Source: Burkholderiales bacterium (lineage in GTDB: Bacteria > Pseudomonadota > Gammaproteobacteria > Burkholderiales > Thiobacteraceae). From it: a stretch of 64,000 nucleotides of DNA. Of this stretch, positions 16,764-26,074 are shown one piece after another. Location of the stretch: NCBI GenBank assembly GCA_023511995.1, contig JAIMAL010000001.1:186001-250000 (forward strand), given 5' to 3'. A program made the translations under genes and the position numbers. The notes beneath the pieces are model-generated. The model saw only the letters and a list, made by a program, of their open reading frames with translations. It was not told the origin of the DNA and made no database searches. Within the stretch, counting starts at the first letter, position 1, and each line of letters starts with the position of its first letter.

Positions 16764-17623
16764 TGCCGCACCTCGAAACCCTGCTTGAGCGCGCGGACAG
16801 GCTGCTTTCGCGCCTGGAGGCCCTGCTGCCCGCCTCGGCCGAGCCGCCCTGGGAGGCGGCGATGGCTTTCCGCTGGCGGGCCACCCCGGTGGGGGGGCGG
16901 CTGGTACCGGTGACCCATCCCCACCGGGTGCGGCTTGCTGATCTCAAGCACATCGACGAACAGAAACGCATCATCGACCGCAACACCCGCCAGTTCGTCG
17001 AAGGCCGGCCCGCCAACAACGTGCTCCTCACCGGCGCGCGGGGCACCGGCAAGAGCTCTCTGGTCAAGGCCGTTTTCCATCAGTACGCGAAACGCGGCCT
17101 GCGCCTCATCGAAATCGACAAGGCGCATCTCGGTGATCTGCCGGAGCTGGTGGAACTCATTCACGACAGGCCGGAACGCTTCATCCTCTTCTGCGATGAT
17201 CTCTCCTTTGCCGCGGAGGAGCCGGGCTATCAGGCACTGAAGGCCATCCTCGACGGCTCGATTGCCTCGGTGGCCGACAACATGCTCGTCTATGCCACCT
17301 CCAACCGCCGCCATCTGATGCCGGAATATTTCGAGGAAAACGCGGCCACCCGCCACGTGGAGGGAGAAGTGCATCCCGCCGAGGCGGTGGAGGAAAAGAT
17401 TTCCCTTTCCGAGCGGTTCGGCATCTGGTTGTCCTTCTATCCCTTCGATCAGGACGAATACCTGCACATCGTGGAACACTGGGTGGGCGTGCTGGGCCGA
17501 CTGCCGGAAGACCGCACCGCCCTGCATCGCGCGGCGCTCAACTGGGCGCTGGGGCGCGGCGCCCGCAGCGGTCGTGTGGCCTGGCAGTTCGCCCGCGACT
17601 GGGTGGGGCAGCAGAAGGCGTGA
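16763..17623 (+). CDS. DUF815-family AAA+ ATPase
   Basis: A 286-residue cytoplasmic ATPase. The Walker A motif GARGTGKSS lies at about residues 91-99, preceded by RPANNVLLT. A Walker-B-like FILFCDDLSFAAEEPGY and a sensor-like YATSNRRHLMPEYFEEN follow. The DUF815 family is widespread and commonly neighbours argJ and the Nudix-ThiE gene in Betaproteobacteria, but its substrate is unknown. The gene is translationally coupled at both ends: TGATG with argJ and GTGA with the next gene. Confidence 0.88.
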   Translation: MPHLETLLERADRLLSRLEALLPASAEPPWEAAMAFRWRATPVGGRLVPVTHPHRVRLADLKHIDEQKRIIDRNTRQFVEGRPANNVLLTGARGTGKSSLVKAVFHQYAKRGLRLIEIDKAHLGDLPELVELIHDRPERFILFCDDLSFAAEEPGYQALKAILDGSIASVADNMLVYATSNRRHLMPEYFEENAATRHVEGEVHPAEAVEEKISLSERFGIWLSFYPFDQDEYLHIVEHWVGVLGRLPEDRTALHRAALNWALGRGARSGRVAWQFARDWVGQQKA

Positions 17624-18555
17624 GTGCGGCCATCGTTCCTGTGGCCGTTGCCGTGCTCATTGCCCGGGATGGCCGTTTTCTCCTTGCCCAGCGGCCCGCG
17701 GGTCGCGCCTATGCCGGGTTCTGGGAGTTTCCGGGGGGCAAGGTGGAAGCGGGCGAATCCCCCCTTGGGGCGCTCGCGCGGGAGCTCGAGGAAGAACTGG
17801 GCATCCATGTGGGGCGCGCCTATCCCTGGCTCACCCGCCTGTTCACCTATCCCCATGCGACCGTGCGTCTCCATTTCTTCCGCGTCACGGACTGGGAAGG
17901 CGAGCCCGTGCCGCGCGAAGGGCAGCGATTCGCCTGGGTGCGGGCGGAAGCGCCGGAGGTCTCGCCCATCCTGCCGGCCAACGGGCCCGTGCTGCGCGCC
18001 CTCACCCTGCCGCCGGTGATGGGGATCAGCCGTGTTGCGGAGCTGGGGGAGGCCACGTTTTTCACCCGCCTGGAGGATGCCCTTGCTGCCGGCCTGCGGC
18101 TCATTCAGGTGCGGGAGCGGGGGCTCACCTCGGCGCAGTTCGCGCGGCTTGTGCGGGCAACCCTCGACCGCGCCCACCGCCATGGCGCGCGCGTGGTGGT
18201 GAATGACGAGCCGGCGGTGGCCGCCCGCTTGGGGGCCGATGGCGTCCATCTCGCCAGCGCCCGCCTGCTGGCGATGGGGCAACGCCCCGACCTCCCCCTC
18301 TGCGGCGCCTCCTGCCACGACCGCAAGGAGCTCGACCATGCCGCGCGCCTTGGCCTCGATTACGTGGTGCTGGGGCCGGTGCTGCCCACCCTGAGCCATC
18401 CCGGCGCCCACACCCTGGGTTGGCAGGGTTTTGCCGCACTCATCGCCGCCTATCCCCTGCCCGTGTACGCCATCGGCGGCATGCGGCCGGAATGCCTGGA
18501 GAAGGCCTGGTCCCACGGCGCCCACGGTATCGCCATGTTGCGGGGGGCATGGTGA
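17620..18555 (+). CDS. Nudix hydrolase fused to thiamine-phosphate-synthase-like domain
   Basis: A 311-residue two-domain protein. The N-terminal MutT-like Nudix domain has LLAQRPAGRAYAGFWEFPGG and a full Nudix box at residues 39-61. From about residue 130 a ThiE/TenI-like TIM-barrel follows, with LIQVRERGLTSAQF, VVVNDEPAVAARLGADGVHL, LDYVVLGPVLPTLSHPGA and YAIGGM. The fusion is known from Beta- and Gammaproteobacteria. The N-terminal part probably cleans 8-oxo-dGTP as MutT does; the role of the ThiE-like part is unclear, since true thiamine phosphate synthase activity has not been assigned to it. A GTG start overlaps the previous stop (GTGA). Confidence 0.9.
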   Translation: MSAAIVPVAVAVLIARDGRFLLAQRPAGRAYAGFWEFPGGKVEAGESPLGALARELEEELGIHVGRAYPWLTRLFTYPHATVRLHFFRVTDWEGEPVPREGQRFAWVRAEAPEVSPILPANGPVLRALTLPPVMGISRVAELGEATFFTRLEDALAAGLRLIQVRERGLTSAQFARLVRATLDRAHRHGARVVVNDEPAVAARLGADGVHLASARLLAMGQRPDLPLCGASCHDRKELDHAARLGLDYVVLGPVLPTLSHPGAHTLGWQGFAALIAAYPLPVYAIGGMRPECLEKAWSHGAHGIAMLRGAW

Positions 18556-18917
18556 GGACCTGGCTGGCAGTACTCGTGCTGGCGGCGTGTACACAAACCC
18601 CGCCGCCGGCCGTCCCCTGCGGGGATCTGGTCGCCGGCTGCCAGGCGGGCAACGTCTCGGTGCGCACGGACCAGCGCCCTTCGGGCCTGGTGCCCTTCAC
18701 CCTCATGGTCACGGCGCCGGGGGCAAAGGAGGTGGTGGCCGAGTTTGTCATGCCCGGGATGGAAATGGGGCTCAACCGCTACCGTCTGCAACAGGTGGGG
18801 GAAGGGCGCTTCAGCGCGCAGGTGATCCTGCCGGTGTGCGTCAGCGGCCGGCGCGACTGGGTGCTGTGGCTTGCGGTGGATGGCCGCCCCGTGGGCTTTG
18901 CCTTTGCCACCGGTTAG
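18549..18917 (+). CDS. Small lipoprotein with YtkA/FixH-like domain
   Basis: A 122-residue predicted lipoprotein: signal peptide with lipobox LVLAAC near residues 10-15, so the mature chain begins at the cysteine and is probably anchored in a membrane facing the periplasm. The mature part carries FVMPGMEMGLNRYRL and FSAQVILPVCVSGRRDW, a pattern like YtkA/FixH-type domains in which the methionines and cysteine may bind copper. It begins inside the 3' end of the Nudix-ThiE gene (ATG at 18549, or GTG at 18552 overlapping as GTGA). Function is inferred from pattern only. Confidence 0.68.
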   Translation: MVRTWLAVLVLAACTQTPPPAVPCGDLVAGCQAGNVSVRTDQRPSGLVPFTLMVTAPGAKEVVAEFVMPGMEMGLNRYRLQQVGEGRFSAQVILPVCVSGRRDWVLWLAVDGRPVGFAFATG

Positions 18918-19000
18918 GGGAAACCACCCAAGGGTTGCCGCGGCCCTCGAGTTGGCCCTCGGCTCCTAAGTAAAGACAACGCGGGCGAACCTGGTGATCC

Positions 19001-19189
19001 TCAGTTCTGCTGCGGGCCCTTGGCCCCTTCCTCTGGCGCTGCTTCCGGCCCGGGGATGCGGTATTGTTCGTTCGCCCATTGGCCCAGGTCGATGAGCTTG
19101 CAGCGCTCGCTGCAGAAGGGGCGGAAGGGATTGGTGGCGTCGAAGGGCGCGGGTTTGCCGCACACCGGACAGTTGACGAGGCGCGTCAT
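19001..19189 (-). CDS. yacG: DNA gyrase inhibitor YacG
   Basis: A 62-residue zinc-binding protein. CPVCGKP and [12 protein letters not shown] give the four cysteine ligands, and [13 protein letters not shown] is typical of YacG. In E. coli this small protein binds GyrB and inhibits gyrase. The ATG at 19189 shares a base with the zapD stop; an in-frame GTG at 19192 is equally possible. It is the last gene of the pilBCD-coaE-zapD cluster. Confidence 0.92.
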   Translation of the reverse strand: MTRLVNCPVCGKPAPFDATNPFRPFCSERCKLIDLGQWANEQYRIPGPEAAPEEGAKGPQQN

Positions 19190-19941
19190 CACAGGGAACA
19201 GAGCGTGAGTTCGAAGGGAACGTCCAGGTCGCAGGCCTTGGGTCGTTCCGTGCCGTCGAGGGTGGTGAAGCGGATGTTGATGGCGTACTTGTTGGCGCTG
19301 ATCTCGGGAAAGCAGGGCAGGTCATTGAGCATGGTCACCCGCAGCATCTGCGCCACCCGTCCCGACAGCATCTGCTGGTAGGCCCCGTGCGGGGCCGTCT
19401 TCTGCACCGGTTCGCCGCTGTCGCGCAGAATCTGCAGGACGATGTCGATGGCGTTGCACAAGGGCTGGAAGGGCGCCAACCAGCCATAAAGGTCCTGTCG
19501 CCGCACTTCGGCATCCAGATTCAGCCAGTAGTGGTAGGAAGGCAGGTCGAATTCACAGACGCCACCGGGGATCGAGGCCCGCTGCTTGATGCTCATCACC
19601 CATTCGTTGTCCCGCAGATGCTGGCCCAGCTTGCCCGGCATGGCCTGCAATTCGCCGACCGTGCGGTTGATCCTGGTCAGCACCTCATCCAGCGTGTCCT
19701 GCTTGACGCCGGGATTGTTGCGCAGGGGCTCCAGGATGGCCTTCTGGCGTTCCAGCTCCTGGATCAGATCGGATTTGAGATCGCCCCGCGCCACCTGCAG
19801 GGCTTCGAAGAGGGAAAGCAGGGCCGCGTGATGCTCCAGCGCCTCGTCCTGGGCAGCGAAATGTTCGAAACGGGCGAACAAATCCTCCAGGCGCATCAGG
19901 GTCCTGATGCGTTCGTTCAGGGGGTACTCGTACACGATCAC
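19189..19941 (-). CDS. zapD: Cell division protein ZapD
   Basis: A 250-residue cytoplasmic protein that bundles FtsZ protofilaments at the division ring. It begins [20 protein letters not shown], diagnostic for ZapD, and contains [40 protein letters not shown] and [19 protein letters not shown] in the expected order. Length matches the family. The position between coaE and yacG is the common arrangement in Beta- and Gammaproteobacteria. Confidence 0.94.
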   Translation of the reverse strand: MIVYEYPLNERIRTLMRLEDLFARFEHFAAQDEALEHHAALLSLFEALQVARGDLKSDLIQELERQKAILEPLRNNPGVKQDTLDEVLTRINRTVGELQAMPGKLGQHLRDNEWVMSIKQRASIPGGVCEFDLPSYHYWLNLDAEVRRQDLYGWLAPFQPLCNAIDIVLQILRDSGEPVQKTAPHGAYQQMLSGRVAQMLRVTMLNDLPCFPEISANKYAINIRFTTLDGTERPKACDLDVPFELTLCSL

Positions 19942-20002
19942 GGCGAAGGCCCGGCCGGAAAGGGGCTATTCTGGAACAGAAGCCCCGAAAACACAAACCC
20001 GG

Positions 20003-20608
20003 CTAGGGTGCCCCGGCCAGCCGGCGGTAGCGTGCATCCAGGGCGCGCACCGCCTCCTCCAGGTCCGCCACGCTGCCGTTGTTGACGATGACGTCATCGG
20101 CCAGGGCAAGGCGCCTGGCGCGGCTCGCCTGGGCGGCCATGATGGCCTGCACCTCCTCCCGGGAAAGCTGGCTGCGCGCCATGGTGCGGCGGATCTGTTC
20201 CTCTTCCGGGCAATCCACCACCAGCACCCGGTCCACCCGCTCCCGCCAGCCACCCGTCTCCGCGAGCAGCGGCACCACCAGGATCACGTAAGGACCGGTG
20301 GCGGCGGCGAGGGCGCGGTCCACCTCCTGTCGGATGAGGGGGTGCAGCAGCGCTTCCAGGCGGTGGCGCGCGTTTTCGTCGGAAAAAACCAGGCGGCGCA
20401 GGCGGGCGCGGTCGAGCCGGCCCTGGGGGTCGAGGAGCTCCCGCCCGAAGGCCTCCACGATGGCCTGCAAGCCCGGCTGTCCGGGACGGGTGAGGGTATG
20501 GGAGAGCGCATCGGTGTCGATGATGGTGGCGCCCAGCCGGCGGAAGATCTCCGCCACCGTGCTCTTGCCGCTGCCGATGCCGCCGGTGAGGCCGATGACG
20601 TAGGGCAT
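20003..20608 (-). CDS. coaE: Dephospho-CoA kinase
   Basis: A 201-residue kinase catalysing the last step of coenzyme A synthesis, phosphorylation of dephospho-CoA. The P-loop GGIGSGKST is at about residues 9-17, and IIDTDALSHTLTRPG and VLVVDCPEEEQIRRTMAR are typical of CoaE. The start lies directly next to the pilD stop, so the two are likely translated from one message. Location in the pil operon is conserved in related bacteria. Confidence 0.94.
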   Translation of the reverse strand: MPYVIGLTGGIGSGKSTVAEIFRRLGATIIDTDALSHTLTRPGQPGLQAIVEAFGRELLDPQGRLDRARLRRLVFSDENARHRLEALLHPLIRQEVDRALAAATGPYVILVVPLLAETGGWRERVDRVLVVDCPEEEQIRRTMARSQLSREEVQAIMAAQASRARRLALADDVIVNNGSVADLEEAVRALDARYRRLAGAP

Positions 20609-21466
20609 TCAGAAATGCAGATAGAAACGGGCGAGGGCATCGCCCCAATAGAGCGCCGCCAGTCCCCCGCCGGCCAGATACGGCCCGAAGGGGATGGGCG
20701 TGTGGCGTCCCCGGCGGGCGGCGACGATCAGGGTGATGCCCACCGCCGCCCCCACGACCGAGGAGAGGAGCAAAATCGCCGGCAGCTTCTGCCAGCCCAG
20801 CCAGGCGCCCAGTGCCGCGAGGAGTTTGAAATCGCCATAGCCCATGCCTTCCCTGCCGGTCACCAGCTTGAACAGCCAATAGACCGACCACAGGGAGAGA
20901 TAGCCCGCCGCGGCACCGATGACGCTGGAGGAGGGGTCGGTGAACAGACCGCCCACGTTGGCCAGAAGCCCGAGCCAGAGCAGCGGCAGGGTGAGATCGT
21001 CCGGCAGGAGCTGGGTGTCGAGGTCGATGAAGGTGAGGGCGATCAGACCCCAGACCAAAACCAGCGCCAGTCCCCCCTGCCAGCCGAAACCGAAATGCCA
21101 GGCGGTGAAGGCGGACAGCAACGCGGTGAGTCCTTCCACCAGCGGATAGCGCAGACCGATGGGGGCCTTGCAGGCGCGGCAGCGGCCCCGCAGCCAGAGG
21201 AAGCTCAACAAGGGGATGTTTTCCAGAATGCCGAGGCGGTGGCCGCAGTGGGGGCAGGAAGAGGGTGGCCACCAGAGGTCGTAGCGGCCATCGTCAGCGG
21301 CGATGCGGCCCTCGAGCTCTGCGCATTGGCGGCGCCACTCCCGTTCCATCATCTTCGGCAGACGATGGATCACCACGTTGAGGAAACTGCCCACGACCAG
21401 GCCCAGCACCGCGCAGGTGAGGACGTAGGTCCACGGCAGACTGAGGTACAGGGCAGCCGGATTCAT
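20609..21466 (-). CDS. pilD: Type IV prepilin peptidase / N-methyltransferase PilD
   Basis: A 285-residue polytopic inner-membrane aspartyl protease that cleaves the leader of type IV prepilins and methylates the new N-terminus. The N-terminal methylase domain is present with zinc cysteines CPHC and CRAC and the NIPLLSFLWLRGRC segment. The catalytic aspartates lie in FIDLDTQLLPD and GMGYGDFKLLAALG. About eight hydrophobic helices. Part of pilB-pilC-pilD. Confidence 0.94.
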   Translation of the reverse strand: MNPAALYLSLPWTYVLTCAVLGLVVGSFLNVVIHRLPKMMEREWRRQCAELEGRIAADDGRYDLWWPPSSCPHCGHRLGILENIPLLSFLWLRGRCRACKAPIGLRYPLVEGLTALLSAFTAWHFGFGWQGGLALVLVWGLIALTFIDLDTQLLPDDLTLPLLWLGLLANVGGLFTDPSSSVIGAAAGYLSLWSVYWLFKLVTGREGMGYGDFKLLAALGAWLGWQKLPAILLLSSVVGAAVGITLIVAARRGRHTPIPFGPYLAGGGLAALYWGDALARFYLHF

Positions 21467-21630
21467 GCGCCGCCCCGGCCGGGCATGATGCCGCGCTCAC
21501 TTTGGGGCGCGGCGGCCGGAGCAGGGCCCGGCAGGCTTGCCACCCTTTGCCGACGCCGGGCGGAAAGGAGGGCGCTTGAGGCGGGTTTGGCCATGCAGTG
21601 CGAAAAACGCGGGCCGTGGCCGATGCCCCG

Positions 21631-22854
21631 TCAGACGGCCTGCCCCATCTTGAAGATGGGCAGGTACATGGCGATCACCATGCCGCCGATGAGGACGCCG
21701 AGCACCACCATGATGATGGGCTCCATGAGGCTGGAGAGCGCCTCCACCGCCTCGTCCACCTCCCGCTCGTAGTATTCCGCCACCTTGCTCAGCATGGAAT
21801 CCAGGGAGCCGGATTCCTCTCCGATCTGGGTCATCTGCAGGACCATGTTGGGAAACAGTCCGCTGTTCTGCATGGCCACCGTGAGGCTGGTGCCGGTGGC
21901 TACTTCGCTCTGGATGCGCTTGGTGGCCTGGTGGAAGACCCGGTTGCCGGCGGCGCCTGCCACCGAATCCAGCGCATCGACCAAGGGGACGCCGGCGGCG
22001 AACATGGTGGCGAGGGTGCGTGTCCAGCGGGCGATGGCCGCTTTTTCAATCAGCGGGCCGAAGATGGGCAGCTTAAGGAAGAGGCGGTCCATGAAGTCCT
22101 GCATCTTCGTCGAGCGCTTCCAGGCATAGAAAAAGGCCCAGATGCCGCCACCGATGCCGCCAAAGATGGCCCACCAGTATTGGACGAAGAAGTCGGAGAT
22201 GGCGATCACCACCAGTGTGGGAGCCGGCAGGTCGGCGCCGAAGCTCTGGAACAGGTCCTTGAAGGCGGGGATCACGTAGATCATGATCACCGCGGTGATG
22301 ATGAAGGCCACCACGATCACCGCCGCGGGATAGAACATGGCGGACTTGATCTTGCCCTTGATGGCGAGGATCTTCTCCTTGTAGGTGGCCAGCCGGTCGA
22401 GGATGGTGTCGAGGATCCCCGCCTGCTCGGCGGCATTGATCAGGTTACAGTAGAGCTGGTCGAAATACAGCGGATGCTTGGCGAAGGCCTGGGCCATGCT
22501 GCTGCCGGTGGCGATGTCGTTGCGAATGTCCGTGAGCAGTTTCTGCACCGCCGGATTGCTGTGCCCCTTGGCGACGATGTCGAAGGCCTGCAGCAGCGGC
22601 ACCCCCGACTTCATCATGGTGGCAAGCTGCCGGGTGAACATGGTGATGTCCTTCTCGGTGATCTTGCGGCTGCGGCCGAAGGTCCATTGCTTTTTCACCT
22701 TGACCGGGTTGATGCCCTGCCGTCGCAGTTGCGCGGCGACGAACTGGGGCCCCGGCGCGCGCATGTCGCCCTTGAGCTTCTTGCCCTTCTTGTCCACCCC
22801 TTCCCAGATGAAGGTGAATTCCTTGACGGGGGCTGGTCTCCGTGCAACGGCCAT
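21631..22854 (-). CDS. pilC: Type IV pilus inner-membrane platform protein PilC
   Basis: A 407-residue T2SS-F family protein. The N-terminal segment EFTFIWEGVDKKGKKLKGDM is typical. Two repeated T2SF domains follow with FTRQLATMMKSGVPLLQAF and RWTRTLATMFAAGVPLVDAL, together with three membrane helices, the last being IMVVLGVLIGGMVIAMYLPI. PilC forms the platform on which the PilB ATPase acts in the cytoplasmic membrane. It is 11 bases downstream of pilB, and a 164-base gap without a visible gene separates it from pilD. Confidence 0.94.
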   Translation of the reverse strand: MAVARRPAPVKEFTFIWEGVDKKGKKLKGDMRAPGPQFVAAQLRRQGINPVKVKKQWTFGRSRKITEKDITMFTRQLATMMKSGVPLLQAFDIVAKGHSNPAVQKLLTDIRNDIATGSSMAQAFAKHPLYFDQLYCNLINAAEQAGILDTILDRLATYKEKILAIKGKIKSAMFYPAAVIVVAFIITAVIMIYVIPAFKDLFQSFGADLPAPTLVVIAISDFFVQYWWAIFGGIGGGIWAFFYAWKRSTKMQDFMDRLFLKLPIFGPLIEKAAIARWTRTLATMFAAGVPLVDALDSVAGAAGNRVFHQATKRIQSEVATGTSLTVAMQNSGLFPNMVLQMTQIGEESGSLDSMLSKVAEYYEREVDEAVEALSSLMEPIIMVVLGVLIGGMVIAMYLPIFKMGQAV

Positions 22855-22865
22855 GATTTCTCACC

Positions 22866-24593
22866 TCATTCGTTGGTGACGGCTTCCACTTCCTCGAGGG
22901 AAGTGATGCCCGCCTTGACTTTCAGCAGTCCGGATTGACGCAGGTCCTTGACACCCTCGCGCCGCGCCTGATCGGCGATGTCGTGGGCGGTGCCGTTTTT
23001 CATGATGATGCGGCTGATCTCTTCGGAGATGGGCATGACCTGGTAGATGCCCACCCGTCCCTTGTAACCCGTTCCCTTGCAGTGCTCGCAGCCCACGTGG
23101 CGATAGGGTTGCCAGGAACCATCCAGGTCTTCCTCGCGGAAACCGGCGCGAAGCAAAGCTTCCGGCGGAATGTCGGCGGGTTCCTTGCAATGGGGGCAGA
23201 GGCGGCGCGCCAACCGCTGGGCGGTGATGAGGATCACCGAGGAGGCGATGTTGAACGGTGCCACGCCCATGTTGGCCAGGCGCGTCAGCGTCGTCGGGGC
23301 ATCGTTGGTGTGCAGCGTGGACAGCACCAGATGGCCAGTCTGGGCGGCCTTGATGGCGATGTCCGCAGTTTCCAGGTCGCGGATTTCGCCCACCATGATC
23401 ACGTCCGGATCCTGGCGCAGGAAGGCACGTAGCGCAGCGGCGAAGGTGAGGCCGGCCTTCTCGTTCACGTTCACCTGGTTGATGCCCGGCAGATTGATCT
23501 CCGCCGGGTCCTCTGCGGTGGAGATGTTGATGCCCGGCTGGTTGAGGATGTTGAGGCAGGTGTAGAGGGACACCGTCTTGCCACTGCCGGTGGGGCCCGT
23601 CACCAGGATCATGCCGTAGGGCCGGTGGATGGCGGCGAGCAGGGCATCCCGCTGCTCCGGCTCATAGCCCAGGGCATCGATGCCCAGATTGGCGCTGGAG
23701 GGGTCGAGGATACGCATCACCACCTTCTCCCCGTGCAGCGTGGGCAGGGTGCTGACGCGGAAGTCGATGGCCCGGTTCTGGGACAGCTTCATTTTGAAGC
23801 GGCCGTCCTGGGGCACCCGCTTTTCCGAGATGTCCAGGTTGGAAATCACCTTGATGCGGGAGACGATCTTGTCTTTGATCGCCAGCGGCGGCCGCGCCAC
23901 CTCGTAGAGCACTCCATCGAGCCGGTAACGGATGCGGTAGAACTTTTCGAAGGGCTCGAAATGGATGTCGGAAACACCGGAATTGATGGCATCCAGCATG
24001 ACCTTCTGCAGGAATTTCACCACCGGCGCGTCTTCCACCTCGGCGGCGGCTTGCTCCGCGGCCTCAGTGTCGCCCGCGGCCTCCAGCAGGTTCTCCTCGA
24101 CCTCCTCGCCCACCAGCTCGGTGAGCTGCTGGGTCGCCGAAGTCGTGAACTTTTCCAGCGCCTGCCCCAGCTTGTCGTCCTCCACCACGATGGGATCGAC
24201 CTGCATGCCGGTCTGGAAGCGGATGTCATCCAGCACCTGCAGATTGGTGGGATCGGACACGGCGACGAAAAGCCGGGCGCCCCGCTTGAACAGGGGCACC
24301 ACGCGACGCTCCTGCACCATCTTCGCCGGCAGGAGTTCGCCCAGCTCGCGGCGGAGGTGCTCCACATCCACCGCGGCCAGATCGAGCAAGGGATAGCCGA
24401 AAGTCTGGGAAGCGAACTCCGCCACCTCGGCGGCCGTCATCTTGCGCGTCTTCACCAGTTCGGTGACGAAGGTGGAGCTCGCGGCATTGGCCTGCGTCTG
24501 GATGGCTTCCGCATCGGCCTCCTTGAGCCGGCCATGCTGGACCAGGGTGCGCGCCAGGCCCGAGAGTGCGGGGGAAAGGGATGCAGCAGCCAT
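22866..24593 (-). CDS. pilB: Type IV pilus assembly ATPase PilB
   Basis: A 575-residue hexameric ATPase that powers pilus extension. An N-terminal MshEN-type domain (KTRKMTAAEVAEFASQTFGY) leads to the secretion ATPase core with Walker A GPTGSGKTVS, an Asp box around VMRILDPSSANLG, and VGEIRDLETADIAIKAAQTG. A zinc motif is formed by CPHCKEP and CEHCKGTGYKGR. Full length with no damage. It heads the pil cluster. Neither pilin nor the retraction ATPase pilT is in the window. Confidence 0.95.
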   Translation of the reverse strand: MAAASLSPALSGLARTLVQHGRLKEADAEAIQTQANAASSTFVTELVKTRKMTAAEVAEFASQTFGYPLLDLAAVDVEHLRRELGELLPAKMVQERRVVPLFKRGARLFVAVSDPTNLQVLDDIRFQTGMQVDPIVVEDDKLGQALEKFTTSATQQLTELVGEEVEENLLEAAGDTEAAEQAAAEVEDAPVVKFLQKVMLDAINSGVSDIHFEPFEKFYRIRYRLDGVLYEVARPPLAIKDKIVSRIKVISNLDISEKRVPQDGRFKMKLSQNRAIDFRVSTLPTLHGEKVVMRILDPSSANLGIDALGYEPEQRDALLAAIHRPYGMILVTGPTGSGKTVSLYTCLNILNQPGINISTAEDPAEINLPGINQVNVNEKAGLTFAAALRAFLRQDPDVIMVGEIRDLETADIAIKAAQTGHLVLSTLHTNDAPTTLTRLANMGVAPFNIASSVILITAQRLARRLCPHCKEPADIPPEALLRAGFREEDLDGSWQPYRHVGCEHCKGTGYKGRVGIYQVMPISEEISRIIMKNGTAHDIADQARREGVKDLRQSGLLKVKAGITSLEEVEAVTNE

Positions 24594-24652
24594 GGGTCGA
24601 TGCTTCGGCGTTCCTAAGACAATTTCATAAACCCGTTAAATACTGCCCGCGA

Positions 24653-25954
24653 TCAGTTTGTTTGTAAAGGCGATTTTTCCGCCGTCCCCTCTTCCGGCTC
24701 GGGGTGGATGCGCACCACCTTGACCAGCCTGCCCTGGGTCTGCACGATCTCCAGCGGATGGCCGGCGATCTTCAGGCTCACCCCCGCCTCCGGGATGTCC
24801 TGGAAGTGCTCCAAAATCAGGCCGTTCAGGGTGCGCGGCCCGTCGAGGGGGAAGTGGGTCCCCAGTTTGCGGTTGAGCTCCCGCAGGGGCGTGCCGCCAT
24901 CCACCAACCAGCTGCCGTCTGCTTCCTGTTGGAATTCGCCACCGTGACTGGGTGCGGGGCGGGTGAACTCACCGACGATTTCCTCCAGGATGTCCTCCAT
25001 GGTGAGCAGGCCCTGCAACTCTCCATATTCGTCCACCACCAGCCCGACTTTACGCTGGTTTTGCTGAAAGTTTTGTAACTGGGTGAAAAGCGGCGTGCCC
25101 ATCGGGATGAAATACGGCTCGCGCAGGATTTTCTTGAGTCCTTCCGTGGTGACCGGCCCCGAGCGGGCCGCATGCAGCACCTGGCGCACGTGGACGACGC
25201 CGATGACGTTGTTGGGTTCCCCCTGGTAGACGGGCAGAAGGCTGTGGTGGGCCGTGGTGAGCTGCTGCCACACCGCCTCGTCGCCCGCTTCGATATCGAT
25301 GGCCTCGATCTTCCCACGCGGCGTCATGACGTCCTCCACGGTGAGATTCTCCAGATCGAAGAGATTGAGCAGGATGGTCTGGTGGGTGGCGGGCAGATAG
25401 CCACTTGCTTCCAGCACCAGGCTGCGCAGCTCGGCCAGCCCCAGCTTGTCCCGTTCCACGGTGTGGGGACGCAGGTGCAACAGCATAAGGAGGCCGCGCA
25501 CGAAGAGATTCACCACCCACACCGCCGGATAGAGCAGGGTGGAGACCGGGCGCAGCACATAGGCCGCGAAGAAGGCCAGAGGCTCGGGATAGGCGGCGGC
25601 CACCACCTTGGGGGTCACCTCGGCGAACACCAGGATGAGGAAGGTGACGGAAAGGGTCGCCACCGTCACCGCCAGCTCGCTGGAGCCCAGCAGGCGCACC
25701 ACGATCACGGTGACGAGCGATGCCGCGGCGGCGTTGACCAGATTGTTGCCCAGCAGGATCACGCCCAGCAGCTGGTCGGTGCGCGCAAGCAGCCGGCTTG
25801 CGAGGCGTGCCCCGCGATGGCCTTCCCGGACGAGATGTCGCAACCGGTAGCGGTTGAGCGACATCATGCTGGTTTCGGAAAGGGAGAAGAAGGCGGACAG
25901 GCAAAGCAGCACTGCCAGCGCGGCAAGCAGTGCGCTCAAGGGGATGTCATCCAA
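24653..25954 (-). CDS. HlyC/CorC family (CNNM) membrane protein
   Basis: A roughly 433-residue membrane protein. The DUF21/CNNM domain (about residues 1-180) contains FFSLSETSMMSLNRYRLRHL and LLGVILLGNNLVNAAAASLV; a CBS pair follows with VEDVMTPRGKIEAIDIEAG and VVDEYGELQGLLTMEDILEE; the C-terminal CorC_HlyC domain ends near the stop. Members are linked to magnesium/cobalt efflux. The start is uncertain: a TTG at 25954 giving MDDIPLSALL, with GAGG upstream, fits homologues; a TTG at 26014 is the longer option. It lies between pyrC' and pilB on the same strand. Confidence 0.85.
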   Translation of the reverse strand: MDDIPLSALLAALAVLLCLSAFFSLSETSMMSLNRYRLRHLVREGHRGARLASRLLARTDQLLGVILLGNNLVNAAAASLVTVIVVRLLGSSELAVTVATLSVTFLILVFAEVTPKVVAAAYPEPLAFFAAYVLRPVSTLLYPAVWVVNLFVRGLLMLLHLRPHTVERDKLGLAELRSLVLEASGYLPATHQTILLNLFDLENLTVEDVMTPRGKIEAIDIEAGDEAVWQQLTTAHHSLLPVYQGEPNNVIGVVHVRQVLHAARSGPVTTEGLKKILREPYFIPMGTPLFTQLQNFQQNQRKVGLVVDEYGELQGLLTMEDILEEIVGEFTRPAPSHGGEFQQEADGSWLVDGGTPLRELNRKLGTHFPLDGPRTLNGLILEHFQDIPEAGVSLKIAGHPLEIVQTQGRLVKVVRIHPEPEEGTAEKSPLQTN

Positions 25955-26074
25955 GGGATGCAGACCTCGAAGCAGGGTTGGCCCGATTCTGGAAAGGCCT
26001 GTCCCGCCTGTCAAGCTGGTGCGGCCCGGGGCGCGCGCAGGCGGGATAAAGGCGGCGTTCGCCGACGATAGCGG

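Noticed and set aside
19907-21772. 621-residue open frame opposite coaE and pilD
   Set aside because: Spans two real genes with P-loop and prepilin peptidase motifs on the other strand.
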